From Pedobacter sp. L105 (GTDB taxonomy: Bacteria > Bacteroidota > Bacteroidia > Sphingobacteriales > Sphingobacteriaceae): a stretch of DNA of 64,000 bases. A program made the position numbers and the translations under genes. The notes beneath the pieces are model-generated. The model saw nothing but the letters and a program-made list of their open reading frames with translations, was not told where the DNA came from and ran no database searches. Of the stretch, positions 10,178-19,107 are shown piece after piece. The stretch covers positions 1-64,000 of the forward strand of contig NZ_LMUP01000003.1 in NCBI RefSeq assembly GCF_009765875.1, read 5' to 3'. Position 1 is the first letter of the stretch. Each line of letters starts with the position of its first letter.

Positions 10178-10436
10178 GTAGATAAATAGAATTATTTTTA
10201 CGATAGCAAAGAAGCACTATCAATTTCAGATAATACGAACTAATCTCTTGCCTGCTTCCTCTTACCATACCTTTTACTGGATTCCATTTATTTTCTTCAA
10301 TGGAACATTTAACGGAGATTTCAATACGCTTGCTATTAACAGTAATACGGGCGTAAATAGGGGGCTTGCCTGCTTGCGTGGCTTTCTGTTTTTTTAGGTA
10401 AAATGGTACTCCGAAGGTGTTGCTTGCTGTTTTCAT
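10155..10436 (-). pseudogene. Truncated tyrosine recombinase, N-terminal arm domain only
   Basis: From an ATG at 10436 the first ~66 residues look like the arm DNA-binding domain that opens Bacteroidota phage/conjugative-transposon integrases: NTFGVPFYLKKQKA, GKPPIYARITVNSKRIEISV, then ENKWNPVKG and RGSRQEIS. After about base 10239 the similarity stops and the frame runs into unrelated residues before a stop at 10155. The core-binding and catalytic (R-H-R-Y) domains are missing. It lies about 310 bases from tRNA-Pro, a typical integration target, so it is probably the stump of a lost integrative element. Confidence 0.7.
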
Positions 10437-10690
10437 ATGTAAATCTTTTAACTGTTTCAAAAGCATCATTTGACCGGATTTGCATTGGGTTAGATAAAAG
10501 GGGCACCTGATGATTAAAAAATCAGGCAATAAACCAGTGCAAAACAGGTCAAAATTAATCAATTAATCATTTGAATATCAATAAGTTATTAAGATTTTGG
10601 TGACTCAAACGTAAGAAATAAAAATGGGTAACCGAATAGGTCTCATTTTCCTTGCATTTGTCTGAACCGATTGGATTGAAATAAAACAAA

Positions 10691-10722
10691 AAACCCCTTA
10701 AATCGTTGATTTTAAGGGGTTT
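10691..10722 (-). terminator. Rho-independent terminator of tRNA-Pro
   Basis: A perfect 12-bp stem (AAACCCCTTAAA / TTTAAGGGGTTT) with an 8-base loop lies 24 bases past the 3' end of the minus-strand tRNA. On that strand it is followed by TTTGTTTTAT. Confidence 0.85.
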
Positions 10723-10746
10723 CGGTGCTTATTAGCACTGTTTGTG

Positions 10747-10820
10747 TCGGGGTGGCAGGATTCGAACCTACGACCTCCTGCTCCCAAAGCAGGCGCGATA
10801 CCGGGCTACGCTACACCCCG
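10747..10820 (-). tRNA. tRNA-Pro (anticodon UGG)
   Basis: The 74-base gene folds as a cloverleaf: acceptor CGGGGTG/CACCCCG, anticodon stem-loop CTGCTTTGGGAGCAG with TGG, and T-arm GGTTCGAATCC. The discriminator base is A and CCA is not encoded. A strong terminator follows. Remains of an integrase lie about 310 bases downstream, which fits use of this tRNA as an integration site in the past. Confidence 0.96.
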
Positions 10821-11237
10821 AAAAATGGTATCACCTTTTATTTCCTTCTTGCGAAAGGTCTGCGGTTTTGCAGAGGCCAAATTTTCAGATCCTACCGATC
10901 TTTCTGATTTGGTGTGGGACAAAGGTAAGGAAACTGATGACATTTTCATTATGTCTAATTAATAAAGTGCCGTAAAATTGTTAATGCCTTGCTTTTCAAG
11001 TAGAATAATTTTAGAAGGAGTCATTTCTCTGTCTCAATTCATCATTTAAAGATGATTAGGACTGTCTTTTAATAGAATTTTCATAACGATAAAAACCCTT
11101 CCAAAACGGAAGGGTTTCTTGTGTTAAAAAAAAGATTTAATGCTAAATATTAAATCTAATCAATTGATATATAGATTATTGTGAATGATTTTATTCATTT
11201 GGTATGGTGATTGGCAATAGCCATTAAAATTACAGCC
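10821..11237. other. Gene-free stretch between tRNA-Pro and the kdp locus
   Basis: No credible gene was seen on either strand. It holds the upstream region of tRNA-Pro (a possible minus-strand -7 box TACCTTTG at 10927-10920), a terminator hairpin at 11094-11118 and the kdp promoter region. Confidence 0.6.
11094..11118. terminator. Terminator-like hairpin upstream of kdp
   Basis: A 10-bp perfect stem (AAACCCTTCC / GGAAGGGTTT) with a 5-base loop is flanked by A- and T-rich ends, so it could work in either direction. No gene clearly ends into it, so it may insulate the kdp promoter from upstream transcription or act as a leader element. Confidence 0.6.
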
Positions 11238-11318
11238 ATGATGATAATACTTTTTGTTGCCCTCCTGATCCTGATATGGGTCGTTTACAAATCAATCGAC
11301 TGGTTCGAAAAAATCTAA
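11238..11318 (+). CDS. 26-aa single-pass membrane peptide upstream of kdpF
   Basis: An ATG ATG start opens a 26-residue frame, MMIILFVALLILIWVVYKSI then DWFEKI. It is one hydrophobic helix followed by a short charged tail. The stop is 4 bases before the kdpF ATG, so it looks like the first gene of the kdp operon. KdpF itself is the next frame, so this could be a KdpF-like duplicate or a separate small subunit. It falls below usual length cut-offs and would be missed by routine annotation. That it is translated is inferred from spacing and composition only. Confidence 0.6.
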   Translation: MMIILFVALLILIWVVYKSIDWFEKI

Positions 11319-11322
11319 AAAT

Positions 11323-11400
11323 ATGATCGCATTATTTATTGTTGCCATCGCAGTATTCATTTATATGATTTACGTGCTGATTAAACCGGAAAAATTTTAA
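11323..11400 (+). CDS. kdpF: K+-transporting ATPase small subunit KdpF (25 aa)
   Basis: The 25-residue frame MIALFIVAIAVFIYMIYVLI then KPEKF is a classic KdpF: one membrane helix ending in a Y-x-L-x-x-P-E-(K/R)-F tail. KdpF is known to stabilise the KdpABC complex in the inner membrane. It ends 9 bases before kdpA and follows the 26-aa peptide by 4 bases. It is too short for usual gene-length filters. Confidence 0.9.
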   Translation: MIALFIVAIAVFIYMIYVLIKPEKF

Positions 11401-11409
11401 TTAAAAGCT

Positions 11410-13128
11410 ATGAACACTGAATTATTTGGAATTGTTGCTACTTACCTGCTAACGCTGGTGATCGCTATTCCTTTAGGTAAATATCTCGCGAAGGTATTCG
11501 CCGGAGAGAAAGTCTGGACAGACTTCCTGAAACCCATTGAATCGGGAATCTACAAACTTTCGGGTATAAACCCCAAAGAGCAAATGAACTGGAAGCAGCA
11601 TATGAAAGCTTTGCTTACCATTAACCTGGTGTGGCTTGTTTATGGTTTTGTGATCTTAATTACCCAGGATAAACTGCCGCTTAATCCTGATGGTAATCCT
11701 GCGATGACACCAGATCTGGCTTTTAACACCGTTATCAGTTTCGTAGCCAACTGTAACCTGCAGCATTACTCAGGTGAAAGTGGCGTTTCTTATTTTACAC
11801 AGCACTTTGTATTTATGTTTCTTCAGTTTACAAGTGCTGCCACTGGTATTGCTGCTGCGATTGTTTTCTTTAAAGCTTTCAGGGATAAAACTGTTACCAG
11901 CCTGGGTAACTTCTGGGAATTCTTTATCAAAGCCATCACCAGGTTATTATTGCCTCTTTCTATAATCATGGCGTTAGTCCTTGCCTTTTCGGGTACGCCT
12001 ACAAGTTACGAAGGAAAAGATCAGTTTATCTCTTTACAAGGTGATACAGTACATGTATCCAGGGGCCCTGCTGCTGGTTTTATTGCCATTAAACATATAG
12101 GTACAAATGGTGGTGGATGGTTTGGTGCTAACTCCGCACACCCTTTGGAAAACCCGTCTTACTTTACAAATTCAGTAGAACTGATTGCACAGGTGATTAT
12201 CCCTATAGCGATGGTAATTGCCTTCGGTGTATTTATCAGGCGCAGAAAATTAGCCTGGATGATATTTGGTGTAATGACCATTGGGATGTTCCTCTTATTG
12301 ATCCCTACTGTTAGCAGTGAGCTGGGGGGGAATTCCGCGATTGCAAAAATGGGCGTTTCTCAGTTATCTGGTGCGATGGAAGGTAAGGAGGTGAGGTTCG
12401 GGCCCGCGATTTCTGCTTACTGGAGTACAGTGACAACGATTATTTCTACAGGTTCTGTGGATAGTATGCACGATAGTACCATGCCTTTAACAGGTATGTG
12501 GCAGTTATTGGGTATGATGATCAACGCCTTCTTTGGTGGTTGCGGCGTGGGAATCCTGAACTACTTCATCTATCTCATCATTGCAGTGTTTATCTCTGGT
12601 TTAATGGTTGGACGTACACCAGAATTTCTGGGCCACAAAGTAGAAGCAAGGGAGATCAAAATTGCGGCAATCATTACCTTGCTGAGCCCTTTCTTAATTC
12701 TTGTTGGTACGGCTATGGCAAGCTTCGTTTTTACAACTCATGGAAATGCAGCCTGGGCAGTGCAGCCGAAAACCTGGTTAAATAATCCCGGTTTCCACGG
12801 TTTCTCTGAAATGTTATATGAAATGACTTCCTCCAATGCAAACAATGGTTCTGGCTTTGAAGGTTTGGGTGATAACAACGTCTTCTGGAATGTATCTACT
12901 GGAATAGTGATTTTCCTGGGAAGGTTCCTGCCGATCATTGGGCCAATAGCCATCGCTGGTTTATTGGGCGCTAAAAAATATATCCCTGAATCAGCGGGTA
13001 CCTTAAAACCAGATACATTGACTTTCAGTCTGATGACCTTTGCCGTGATCCTGGTGCTCAATGCCCTTTCTTATTTCCCTGCCCTGGCCCTTGGCCCGCT
13101 GGCAGAATATTTTACCCTGATTAAATAG
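11410..13128 (+). CDS. kdpA: Potassium-transporting ATPase subunit KdpA
   Basis: The 572-aa polytopic membrane protein has the length and motifs of KdpA, the channel-like subunit that selects and passes K+ in the high-affinity KdpFABC pump. Selectivity-filter-type segments are visible: [46 protein letters not shown] and [15 protein letters not shown], each with the Gly-rich core expected of the four pore loops. About ten hydrophobic segments are present. It is followed after 8 bases by kdpB. In other bacteria the operon is induced by low K+ or osmotic stress; here the local sensors are the KdpD-like protein and histidine kinase downstream. Confidence 0.98.
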   Translation: MNTELFGIVATYLLTLVIAIPLGKYLAKVFAGEKVWTDFLKPIESGIYKLSGINPKEQMNWKQHMKALLTINLVWLVYGFVILITQDKLPLNPDGNPAMTPDLAFNTVISFVANCNLQHYSGESGVSYFTQHFVFMFLQFTSAATGIAAAIVFFKAFRDKTVTSLGNFWEFFIKAITRLLLPLSIIMALVLAFSGTPTSYEGKDQFISLQGDTVHVSRGPAAGFIAIKHIGTNGGGWFGANSAHPLENPSYFTNSVELIAQVIIPIAMVIAFGVFIRRRKLAWMIFGVMTIGMFLLLIPTVSSELGGNSAIAKMGVSQLSGAMEGKEVRFGPAISAYWSTVTTIISTGSVDSMHDSTMPLTGMWQLLGMMINAFFGGCGVGILNYFIYLIIAVFISGLMVGRTPEFLGHKVEAREIKIAAIITLLSPFLILVGTAMASFVFTTHGNAAWAVQPKTWLNNPGFHGFSEMLYEMTSSNANNGSGFEGLGDNNVFWNVSTGIVIFLGRFLPIIGPIAIAGLLGAKKYIPESAGTLKPDTLTFSLMTFAVILVLNALSYFPALALGPLAEYFTLIK

Positions 13129-13136
13129 ATCATCTC

Positions 13137-15167
13137 ATGAAGTCTTCTAATAAATTATTTGAACCTGCTTTAATGCAGACCGCCATAAAGGAATCGTTTA
13201 TCAAACTCGACCCGCGGGTAATGGTACGCAACCCGGTGATGTTTACCGTTGAAGTAGGCACCATTGTAATGGGCTTTGTAACTGTTTATTCTTTTAGCCA
13301 TACCGGCCAGGGATCACCTGTCTACAACTTCTTTATCTTTTTAATCCTGCTCTTAACGGTATTGTTTGCGAACTTTGCCGAGGCAATTGCCGAAGCAAGG
13401 GGTAAAGCGCAGGCCGATAGTTTACGGAAAACACGGGAAGAAACCCCTGCAAAGTTAATCCTTGAAAATGGCGCTATTGAAATGCGCTCATCCAGCCAGC
13501 TGAAAAAAGGAGACGTTTTCTTCTGTGAGGCTGGTGATACCATTCCTACAGATGGGGAGATCATTCAGGGGATAGCCACTATTGATGAATCGGCCATTAC
13601 AGGAGAGTCTGCTCCCGTGATCAGGGAATCTGGTGGTGATAAATCATCCGTAACAGGTGGTACTAAAGTATTATCCGATGAAATCAAAGTGATGGTCAGC
13701 ACAGAACCAGGAGAAAGTTTTCTGGATAAAATGATCGCTTTGGTAGAAGGTGCTTCCCGTCAGAAAACGCCAAATGAAATTGCATTAACTATTCTGCTCG
13801 CCAGTTTTACACTGGTATTTATCATTGTCTGCGTAACGCTTAAACCTTTCGCAGATTATGCAAATACGCCTATTACTATTGCTGCACTGATTTCCCTTTT
13901 CGTCTGTTTGATTCCTACTACTATCGGCGGTTTATTATCTGCCATCGGGATTGCGGGAATGGATCGTGCCCTGCGTGCAAATGTGATCACCAAATCGGGG
14001 AAAGCGGTAGAAACTGCCGGTGATATTGATGTGTTATTGCTGGATAAAACAGGTACCATTACTATCGGAAACCGTAAAGCAACCCATTTTTATCCAACCT
14101 CAGAAGTGGACGAAAAGATCTTTGTCAATGCCTGTGTATTGAGTTCGCTAGCGGATGAAACGCCGGAAGGTAAATCAATCATTGAACTGGCTACAGCAAA
14201 TGATAGTTTTGCTTTGCCTTCCACACCTGACGGGGCACAATTCATCAAGTTTACTGCAGAAACCAGGGCAAGCGGAATAGATACACCAGATGGTAAACGC
14301 ATCCGCAAAGGAGCCTTTGATTCGATCCGTAATATGGTGGTGAAGGCAGGAAATGTCTTTCCGCAGGATATTGAAACAGCAGTAAAAAGGATTGCCTCCA
14401 ATGGCGGAACGCCCTTAGTAGTTGCTGAAAATGAAAAAGCCCTTGGTGTAATAGAGTTACAGGATATCATTAAACCTGGTATCAGCGAGCGTTTCGACCG
14501 CCTGCGTAAAATGGGGGTAAAGACGGTAATGGTGACCGGAGATAATCCTTTAACCGCCAAATTTATTGCCGATAAAGCCGGTGTAGATGATTTTATTGCT
14601 GAGGCAACACCTTTGGATAAGATGAACTATATCAAGGAAGAGCAGGCACTGGGTAAACTGGTTGCCATGATGGGCGACGGTACAAATGATGCCCCGGCAC
14701 TGGCACAGGCCGATGTAGGCGTAGCCATGAACAGTGGTACACAAGCGGCAAAAGAAGCAGGGAATATGGTCGACCTGGATAATGACCCGACTAAACTAAT
14801 AGAAATTGTGGAGATCGGTAAACAACTGCTGATTACCCGTGGCACGCTGACTACCTTTTCTATCGCCAACGATGTGGCTAAATATTTTGCCATTGTGCCG
14901 GCTCTGTTTATTGCATCGATCCCTGCCTTGCAGAGTCTCAATATTATGGGCCTGCACAGTCCGGAAAGTGCAATTATGTCGGCAGTTATTTTTAATGCCA
15001 TCATCATCCCGATACTGATCCCGCTAGCCCTGAAAGGTGTGGCTTACAAACCCATTGGGGCAAGTGCACTGCTGCGCAGGAATTTACTGATCTATGGTTT
15101 AGGTGGTGTGATCGCACCTTTTATAGGGATCAAACTGATTGATTTACTGGTTGGGTTATTCGTTTAA
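13137..15167 (+). CDS. kdpB: Potassium-transporting P-type ATPase subunit KdpB
   Basis: The 676-aa P-type ATPase supplies ATP energy to KdpA. The phosphorylation motif DKTGT has its Asp at residue 303. The actuator loop ITGES, the hinge motif [14 protein letters not shown] and [19 protein letters not shown] are intact. Membrane helices lie around residues 35-90, 215-275 and 580-675. Length and motif order are those of normal KdpB, with no sign of decay. The start ATG lies 8 bases after the kdpA stop. Confidence 0.98.
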   Translation: MKSSNKLFEPALMQTAIKESFIKLDPRVMVRNPVMFTVEVGTIVMGFVTVYSFSHTGQGSPVYNFFIFLILLLTVLFANFAEAIAEARGKAQADSLRKTREETPAKLILENGAIEMRSSSQLKKGDVFFCEAGDTIPTDGEIIQGIATIDESAITGESAPVIRESGGDKSSVTGGTKVLSDEIKVMVSTEPGESFLDKMIALVEGASRQKTPNEIALTILLASFTLVFIIVCVTLKPFADYANTPITIAALISLFVCLIPTTIGGLLSAIGIAGMDRALRANVITKSGKAVETAGDIDVLLLDKTGTITIGNRKATHFYPTSEVDEKIFVNACVLSSLADETPEGKSIIELATANDSFALPSTPDGAQFIKFTAETRASGIDTPDGKRIRKGAFDSIRNMVVKAGNVFPQDIETAVKRIASNGGTPLVVAENEKALGVIELQDIIKPGISERFDRLRKMGVKTVMVTGDNPLTAKFIADKAGVDDFIAEATPLDKMNYIKEEQALGKLVAMMGDGTNDAPALAQADVGVAMNSGTQAAKEAGNMVDLDNDPTKLIEIVEIGKQLLITRGTLTTFSIANDVAKYFAIVPALFIASIPALQSLNIMGLHSPESAIMSAVIFNAIIIPILIPLALKGVAYKPIGASALLRRNLLIYGLGGVIAPFIGIKLIDLLVGLFV

Positions 15168-15178
15168 AAATAGAAATT

Positions 15179-15745
15179 ATGAAAAAGTACATTTTACAGT
15201 CCCTGCGTCTTACTGCAGTTTTATTGGTGCTGTTATGCGTGATATATCCTGTGTTTGTTGCCTTTGCAGGAAAGTTTTCCAAAGGTAATGGTGGTGGTGA
15301 AAAGATCATTAGAAATGGTCAGGTTGTAGGTTATGCGCTCTTAGGCCAGTCATTTACTAAACCGCAATACTTCTGGGGCAGGCCTTCCGGAGTAGGTTAT
15401 AAGGCCGATGCTTCCGCAGGCTCGAACAGAGGGCCATCGAACCCGGATTACCTGAAAGAAGTAAACGGCAGGATAGATAGCCTGCTCAAATATCACCCTT
15501 ACCTGAAGCGTTCAAATATCCCGGCTGATATGGTAACTGCTTCCGGGAGTGGGTTAGATCCTGATATTTCTAAGGAAGGAGCAGCGATGCAGGTTAAAAG
15601 GGTAGCCGCCTATAGGAAACTGGATGAAAAAACGGTAGCTGATCTGGTCAAAAAAGCTACAAAAGACCCTTTCTTAGGTCTTTTTGGTCCTTCATCAGTA
15701 AATGTGCTGGAATTGAATTTAGCGCTGGACGATTTAAAAAAATAA
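15179..15745 (+). CDS. kdpC: Potassium-transporting ATPase subunit KdpC
   Basis: The 188-aa protein has one N-terminal membrane helix (about residues 8-30) and a soluble domain with typical KdpC motifs: GQSFTKPQYFWGRPS, ASAGSNRGPSNPDYL, PADMVTASGSGLDPDIS and the end LNVLELNLALDDLKK-like. KdpC is known to assist the pump with nucleotide binding. It starts 11 bases after kdpB. A small hairpin at 15752-15770 follows it. Confidence 0.97.
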   Translation: MKKYILQSLRLTAVLLVLLCVIYPVFVAFAGKFSKGNGGGEKIIRNGQVVGYALLGQSFTKPQYFWGRPSGVGYKADASAGSNRGPSNPDYLKEVNGRIDSLLKYHPYLKRSNIPADMVTASGSGLDPDISKEGAAMQVKRVAAYRKLDEKTVADLVKKATKDPFLGLFGPSSVNVLELNLALDDLKK

Positions 15746-15751
15746 CGAACG

Positions 15752-15770
15752 GCCGGGTGAATAGCCCGGC
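15752..15770 (+). terminator. Short GC hairpin after kdpC
   Basis: GCCGGG and CCCGGC flank a 7-base loop and are followed by TTTAAATT. It is a weak, probably partial, terminator separating the pump genes from the sensor genes. It may lower expression of the downstream part. Confidence 0.45.
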
Positions 15771-15785
15771 TTTAAATTAAAGGAA

Positions 15786-16040
15786 ATGGAAACGTTTTTA
15801 GAGATTTTGATAACGGCAATTTTAACATTTACAGTAGGTTTTTTATGTGTCAGGTATAAACCCAATACAAAACGTCGACAGCAAAACTTTAAAATACACC
15901 GACCAAAAGATAAGCATGTCGCCCATGCTGATTCCCGCAATCATTCTGTTAAATTTATACTGCTATTTTTGATGGGAATGATCTTTATTTCCAGCGTGTT
16001 TTATTTAGTGCAACAAGGATATGTGATCATCAAATGGTAA
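15786..16040 (+). CDS. 84-aa two-TM membrane protein between kdpC and the KdpD-like gene
   Basis: I do not recognise a family. The protein has a membrane helix near residues 5-23, a basic, His-rich cytosolic-type linker (KRRQQNFKIHRPKDKH) and a second helix near 55-77, ending IIKW. Its stop overlaps the start of the KdpD-like gene (ATGGTAA, 16034-16040), which points to translational coupling and a shared function. It may be a membrane anchor or modulator for the soluble KdpD-type sensor, which lacks its own membrane part. That role is inference. Confidence 0.72.
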   Translation: METFLEILITAILTFTVGFLCVRYKPNTKRRQQNFKIHRPKDKHVAHADSRNHSVKFILLFLMGMIFISSVFYLVQQGYVIIKW

Positions 16041-17185
16041 GCAAAGCTGATCTTATTTTGGAAAAGGAAAATGAACAGTCGGTTAGTCAGTTTATTGAAC
16101 TGGTAAAGAAATCCCGTCGCGGTAAGTTTAAAGTCTATATCGGGATGAGTGCCGGGGTGGGTAAAACATACCGTATGCTGCAGGAAGCGCATGCGCTGAT
16201 GAAAAACAGTATTGATATCCGTATAGGTTATGTGGAAACACATAACCGTGAGGAAACGCATGCACTTTTAGCAGGCATTCCATTTATTCCCCGTCGTAAG
16301 TTATTTTACAAAGGGAAGGAAATGGAAGAGATGGATGTACAGGCCATAGTAAGCAGAAACCCGGAAGTGGTTATTGTTGATGAGCTGGCACATTCCAATA
16401 TTGAAGGAAGCAAGAATACCAAACGCTGGCAGGATGTAATGGATATTCTGGACGCCGGGATCAGCGTCATCTCAGCCGTGAACATTCAGCACCTCGAAAG
16501 TATGAATGAGGAGATCGAAGAAATTACAGGTATCCCGATCACGGAAAGGATACCTGATAAGGTGCTGGATATGGCCGATGAAATTGTGAACATAGATTTA
16601 ACAGCTGATGAATTGATTGACCGTTTAAAGGCCGGAAAGATATACGACCAATCGAAGATCGCCACAGCTTTAGGGAATTTCTTCCAGCCGGAACGTATTT
16701 TACAGTTGCGCGAACTCGCATTGAAAGAAGTAGCCCATTATGTAGAAAGAAAAATAAACATAGAGATTCCAAAACAGATTAAATTAAGGCCGGAACGTTT
16801 TATGGCTTGTATCTCTACCAATAGTGTAACGGCTAAAATTGTGATCAGGAAAACCGCCAGGCTCGCTTCCTACTATCGCTCTCCCTGGATGGTCTTATAT
16901 GTGCAGAATACAAATGAAAGTAGTGACAGGATTAAGCTAGATTTACAGCGTCACCTGATCAACAATTTTAAACTGGCTACAGAATTAGGGGCTGAAGTGA
17001 TTAAAGTAAAAAGCAATGAGATAACGAAGACCATTATCCGCATTGCACAAGAGAAAGATATAACAACGATATGCATGGGCAAACCTCATTTGAACCTTTT
17101 TCAGGTGATCATGAGGACTCCTGTTTTTAATGAGCTGCTGAGGAATATCTCAGAAACGGAAATTGATTTGGTTATCCTGTCTTAA
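16034..17185 (+). CDS. kdpD: Stand-alone KdpD sensor domain plus Usp domain (no kinase)
   Basis: The 383-aa protein starts with the KdpD cytoplasmic domain: Walker A-like GMSAGVGKTYRMLQEA at about 38-53 and VIVDELAHSN as Walker B. A UspA-like domain follows (about 250-383: RFMACISTNSVTAKIV, ITTICMGKP). The four TM helices, GAF and kinase domains of canonical KdpD are absent, and the signal-transmitting kinase is a separate gene 50 bases downstream. The protein is complete, not truncated by mutation: this split form is familiar in Bacteroidota. In some bacteria the KdpD Usp domain binds c-di-AMP; whether it does here is unknown. The start overlaps the preceding 84-aa gene. Confidence 0.9.
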   Translation: MVSKADLILEKENEQSVSQFIELVKKSRRGKFKVYIGMSAGVGKTYRMLQEAHALMKNSIDIRIGYVETHNREETHALLAGIPFIPRRKLFYKGKEMEEMDVQAIVSRNPEVVIVDELAHSNIEGSKNTKRWQDVMDILDAGISVISAVNIQHLESMNEEIEEITGIPITERIPDKVLDMADEIVNIDLTADELIDRLKAGKIYDQSKIATALGNFFQPERILQLRELALKEVAHYVERKINIEIPKQIKLRPERFMACISTNSVTAKIVIRKTARLASYYRSPWMVLYVQNTNESSDRIKLDLQRHLINNFKLATELGAEVIKVKSNEITKTIIRIAQEKDITTICMGKPHLNLFQVIMRTPVFNELLRNISETEIDLVILS

Positions 17186-17235
17186 AAGAAGAATAGGATG
17201 TATCAAAGTATAAAATAATAATAGAATTACGCCAA

Positions 17236-18990
17236 ATGAAGATAAAAACTAAACTCCGCCTCGGATTCGGATTCCTGTTCGTGGTGGTACTGTTGTTCGG
17301 TTCCATTTCATTGTATTACATGGATAAAATCTCTGTAAGTGCAAAGGTAATTTTGAAGGACAACTATGAGACCCTTAGTTATACCAGGGATATGCGGTCT
17401 ATCCTCGATCAGCATGATCTCCCTTTACCCGGAGAGTCAGTTGCGCTCTTCAAAAAGAACCTGGTGCTGGAACAGCATAATATTACGGAAAGGGGAGAAG
17501 CGCAGGCGGTAAAAACCTTAACAGATGCATTTCAGGTCATGACTGATCCGAATATCCCTGCCGAACAGCGGAAGCTGGCCATAGCTGGAATAAGAACCCA
17601 GTTAATGATCATTGATCGGCTGAATATGGATGCCATTGTGCGGAAAAATGCCGCGGCACAGGCGGCCGTAGAAAAAGCAAGTTTATATCTGGTGACGGCA
17701 GCCTCCTTCTGTTTTCTGGTACTGTTCTCTTTTGTAGTTAATTTCCCGGGTTTTGTGGCCAACCCGTTAAGAGAGTTCTCTGAAGCCATTCAGGAAATTG
17801 GACGCAAGAATTACAAACAGCGTTTGCACTTTACGGGTACAGATGAATTTTCCGAACTGGCGAAATCTTTTAATGAGATGGTTACGCAGCTGGATAGATG
17901 GGAAAATAGCAACCTTGCAAAAATTCAATCCGAGAAATTACGCATTGAAGCAATTATTGAGCAGATGCAGGATGCGATCATTGGTCTAAACGAAAAGCAG
18001 GAGGTGCTTTTTATGAACAAGGTTGCGGCACAGATCCTGAACCTGAACGAGGGACAAGTAATAGGCATGGACGTGCGCGTATTGATGAAAAAGAATGACC
18101 TGCTGACCAGGATCATGAAAAATGAAGGAAACCAGCAGCCCATTAAGATTTATGCTGATCATAAGGAGTCTTACTTCCAGTTGCAGAAAAGAGAGATCGT
18201 TGTCACTGTTTTTGAGGAAGCTGTAGCACCGGTAATCCAGCAAACAGGCAGAACTGCAGGAACTGTTTATATCCTGAATAACATTACCCAATTTAAAGAG
18301 CTGGATGAAGCTAAAACCAATTTTATAGCTACCGTTTCCCATGAATTAAAAACACCTATCTCTTCCATAAAAATGAGCCTGAAGCTGATGGACGATGAAC
18401 GTATCGGAATGATGAACCCTGAGCAAAAACAACTGGTGGCGCACATTAAAGATGATTGCAGTCGTCTGTTAAAGATCACCAGTGAACTGCTTGATTTGGC
18501 GCAGGTAGAAACAGGTAATCTGCAGCTGAATTTCGTTAAGGCCGATCCATCAGAGATTGTTAATTATGCGCTGAATGCTGTGCGCTTTCAGGCCAACCAG
18601 AGAAATATAGAACTTGAACTTCTTTTAGGAGATGAGCTTTCCAAGGTCAATGCAGATGTAGAAAAAACAGCCTGGGTGCTGATTAACTTTTTGTCCAATG
18701 CGTTACGTTATAGTGCAGAAAAATCTAAAGTTCAAATCCTGATAGAGGAAAAGGGTAAAGGCATCGAATTTTCTGTACGGGACTATGGTAAAGGCATCGA
18801 TGAGCAATACCAGCAGCGTTTGTTCGACCGGTATTTTCAGGTGCCGACAGATGGAAACAATAAATCTGGCTCTGGATTGGGGCTGGCCATTTCTAAAGAT
18901 TTTATTGAAGCAGAAAACGGAAAAATCTGGGTAGAAAGTGAAATAGGAGAAGGAAGCAGGTTCTGTTTCTTCCTTCCTGCGGTTGACTAA
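17236..18990 (+). CDS. HAMP-PAS sensor histidine kinase of the kdp locus
   Basis: The 584-aa membrane kinase has a TM helix at about 9-29, a periplasmic sensor region to about 150, a second TM near 152-172, HAMP at about 173-225, a PAS-like domain near 235-345, and HisKA with ATVSHELKTPISSIK (phospho-His 369). The HATPase region shows NFLSNALRYSA, VRDYGKGID and GSGLGLAIS. All catalytic boxes look intact. It is the last gene of the kdp direction and most likely works with the split KdpD. No response regulator lies next to it. An NtrC-type regulator is encoded 32 kb away in the window and is a candidate partner only by family precedent. Confidence 0.93.
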   Translation: MKIKTKLRLGFGFLFVVVLLFGSISLYYMDKISVSAKVILKDNYETLSYTRDMRSILDQHDLPLPGESVALFKKNLVLEQHNITERGEAQAVKTLTDAFQVMTDPNIPAEQRKLAIAGIRTQLMIIDRLNMDAIVRKNAAAQAAVEKASLYLVTAASFCFLVLFSFVVNFPGFVANPLREFSEAIQEIGRKNYKQRLHFTGTDEFSELAKSFNEMVTQLDRWENSNLAKIQSEKLRIEAIIEQMQDAIIGLNEKQEVLFMNKVAAQILNLNEGQVIGMDVRVLMKKNDLLTRIMKNEGNQQPIKIYADHKESYFQLQKREIVVTVFEEAVAPVIQQTGRTAGTVYILNNITQFKELDEAKTNFIATVSHELKTPISSIKMSLKLMDDERIGMMNPEQKQLVAHIKDDCSRLLKITSELLDLAQVETGNLQLNFVKADPSEIVNYALNAVRFQANQRNIELELLLGDELSKVNADVEKTAWVLINFLSNALRYSAEKSKVQILIEEKGKGIEFSVRDYGKGIDEQYQQRLFDRYFQVPTDGNNKSGSGLGLAISKDFIEAENGKIWVESEIGEGSRFCFFLPAVD

Positions 18991-19017
18991 TGAGTTATAA
19001 CCCTACTGGAAATTGAT

Positions 19018-19071
19018 GATCTACCGTGAGGAATGCTACTTACTGATCTACTGTGAGGAATGCTAGTTACT
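19018..19071. repeat. 27-bp tandem repeat, two copies
   Basis: GATCTACYGTGAGGAATGCT plus 7 further bases occurs twice head to tail (19018-19044 and 19045-19071, two or three mismatches), with a GATC start of a third unit. It lies in the short gap between the convergent histidine kinase and hutG. Meaning is unknown. Confidence 0.6.
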
Positions 19072-19107
19072 GATCTTATTGAACATTTTGACTGATCCTG
19101 CCAAATG

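Noticed and set aside
12738..13061. Long antisense frames opposite kdpA, kdpB, hut and other genes
   Set aside because: They are shadows of well-supported genes, with no family motifs, starts or spacing of their own.
16034..17185. KdpD broken by a frameshift
   Set aside because: The protein ends cleanly after a complete Usp domain, and a full HAMP kinase with its own TM helices and start follows. This matches the split form known in Bacteroidota.
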